DNA from: Helicobacter labacensis
GTDB lineage: Bacteria > Campylobacterota > Campylobacteria > Campylobacterales > Helicobacteraceae
Direction of reading: 5' to 3'
Length of the DNA stretch: 64,000 bases
NCBI RefSeq assembly: GCF_003660285.1
Contig: NZ_QXQQ01000002.1
Coordinates: 57,034-121,033 of the forward strand
In this document: piece by piece, positions 63,680 through 64,000 of the stretch
How positions within the stretch are numbered: position 1 is the stretch's first letter
Layout of the letters: every line of letters starts with the position of its first letter
The notes under the pieces: model-generated
Told to the model about the DNA's origin: nothing
Seen by the model: only the letters and a program-made list of their open reading frames with translations
The model's database searches: none
Position numbers and translations under genes: made by a program

Positions 63680-64000
63680 TTAGAGTTTTTCAATTCTGAC
63701 TAGCTGGGTGCCATACTCCACCGCGCTGGCGTCTTCTACTTCTATGGAGAGGATTCTACAATCGCATTCCGCTTCGATTTCGTTCATGATTTTCATCGCC
63801 TCCACGATGCCAATAGTCTGCCCTTTTTTAATGGTGTCCCCGGGGTTGACATAGGGGCTAGCCCCCGGGGCCGGGCAACGATAAAAAGTGCCCACCATGG
63901 GAGAGAGGATGTAATCTTGTTTGGTGTTATCGCACACTTGGGCTGTCCCTGTAGTCGGGCTCAACGCGCACGCGCTAGCGGTGGGGGATTGGAGCGGGGG
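63680..64000 (-). CDS. accB: Biotin carboxyl carrier protein, N-terminus beyond the window
   Basis: Carries biotin for acetyl-CoA carboxylase. About 106 C-terminal residues are present, open to the window edge. A Pro/Ala/Ser/Thr-rich linker comes first, then the biotinyl domain with SPMVGTFYRCPAPG, DTIKKGQTIGIVEAMKIMNE (biotinyl Lys in AMK) and EYGTQLVRIE. It is followed by accC on the same strand, the usual accBC pair. Confidence 0.95.
   Translation of the reverse strand, partial: PPLQSPTASACALSPTTGTAQVCDNTKQDYILSPMVGTFYRCPAPGASPYVNPGDTIKKGQTIGIVEAMKIMNEIEAECDCRILSIEVEDASAVEYGTQLVRIEKL

Noticed and set aside
1..64000. CRISPR arrays, rRNA genes, insertion sequences with intact transposase
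   Set aside because: None seen: no regular spaced repeats, no rRNA sequence and no transposase motif in any frame.

Overview
The window looks like chromosome of a gastric, non-pylori Helicobacter of the H. felis / H. heilmannii / H. bizzozeronii type. Many neighbour pairs match H. pylori (pheT-pheS, a DHH gene-flhA-rpsO-waaL, fliK-flgD, hemE-magIII, csd4 beside the FliS co-chaperone gene, petABC, exbB-exbD-tonB, dxs-fliH-fliG-fliF, murG-fliW). Other loci are not part of the usual H. pylori gene set: periplasmic nitrate reductase genes, gabT-gabD, csiD-lhgO, a NIT-domain chemoreceptor and a PAS/soluble-receptor pair. The species is inferred from gene content, not shown. The DNA is moderately GC-rich and full of GCGC motifs.

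Layout. 1-7.2 kb (minus): pheT (cut by the window edge), pheS, a lipoprotein, a DHH phosphoesterase (frameshifted as written) and flhA. 7.3-12.2 kb (plus): rpsO, waaL (frameshifted), fliK behind a sigma54-type site (three frame breaks), flgD and an outer-membrane protein without a signal peptide. 12.5-16.4 kb (minus): a zinc-ribbon/PH-like hypothetical (two frame breaks), hemE, magIII and csd4. 16.5-20.3 kb: a FliS co-chaperone-like gene, a large CMAH-like Rieske plus metallo-beta-lactamase-fold protein with altered ligands, and thrC. 20.3-32.9 kb (all minus): petCBA, tonB-exbD-exbB, an OMP, dus, dxs, fliHGF and a PAP2 phosphatase.

33-49.7 kb is metabolically distinctive. napA-napG-napH is followed, with a TGATG stop/start overlap, by a gene whose product appears to fuse a VapD (Cas2-like) domain to an RNase H domain. 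Next come a Sel1-repeat protein, yceI and a UvrD-type helicase. Then follow gabT-gabD and csiD-lhgO, which together can turn 5-aminovalerate into glutarate, L-2-hydroxyglutarate and 2-oxoglutarate. An Aer-like PAS protein, a soluble chemoreceptor and a SIMPL protein close the block. 49.9-54.2 kb: a small peptide gene overlapping a GRDP-like gene, another Sel1 protein, a NIT-domain chemoreceptor and a YtfJ-like protein. 54.5-56.4 kb is a decayed remnant of a DUF3519-like mobile-element protein with RelA/SpoT-like and nuclease-like regions. 56.4-64 kb: comB2-comB3, murG-fliW behind a sigma54 site, tRNA-Ser(GCT), two paralogous GT4 glycosyltransferases flanking a GT25 gene, accC (frameshifted) and the start-truncated accB.

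Quality warning. At least eight genes are broken by small indels, mostly at homopolymers or GC runs. They include accC and petA, which should be essential or near-essential. Sequencing or assembly error is the simplest explanation for many of these. The DUF3519 remnant, with several breaks and a missing 5' end, looks like genuine decay.
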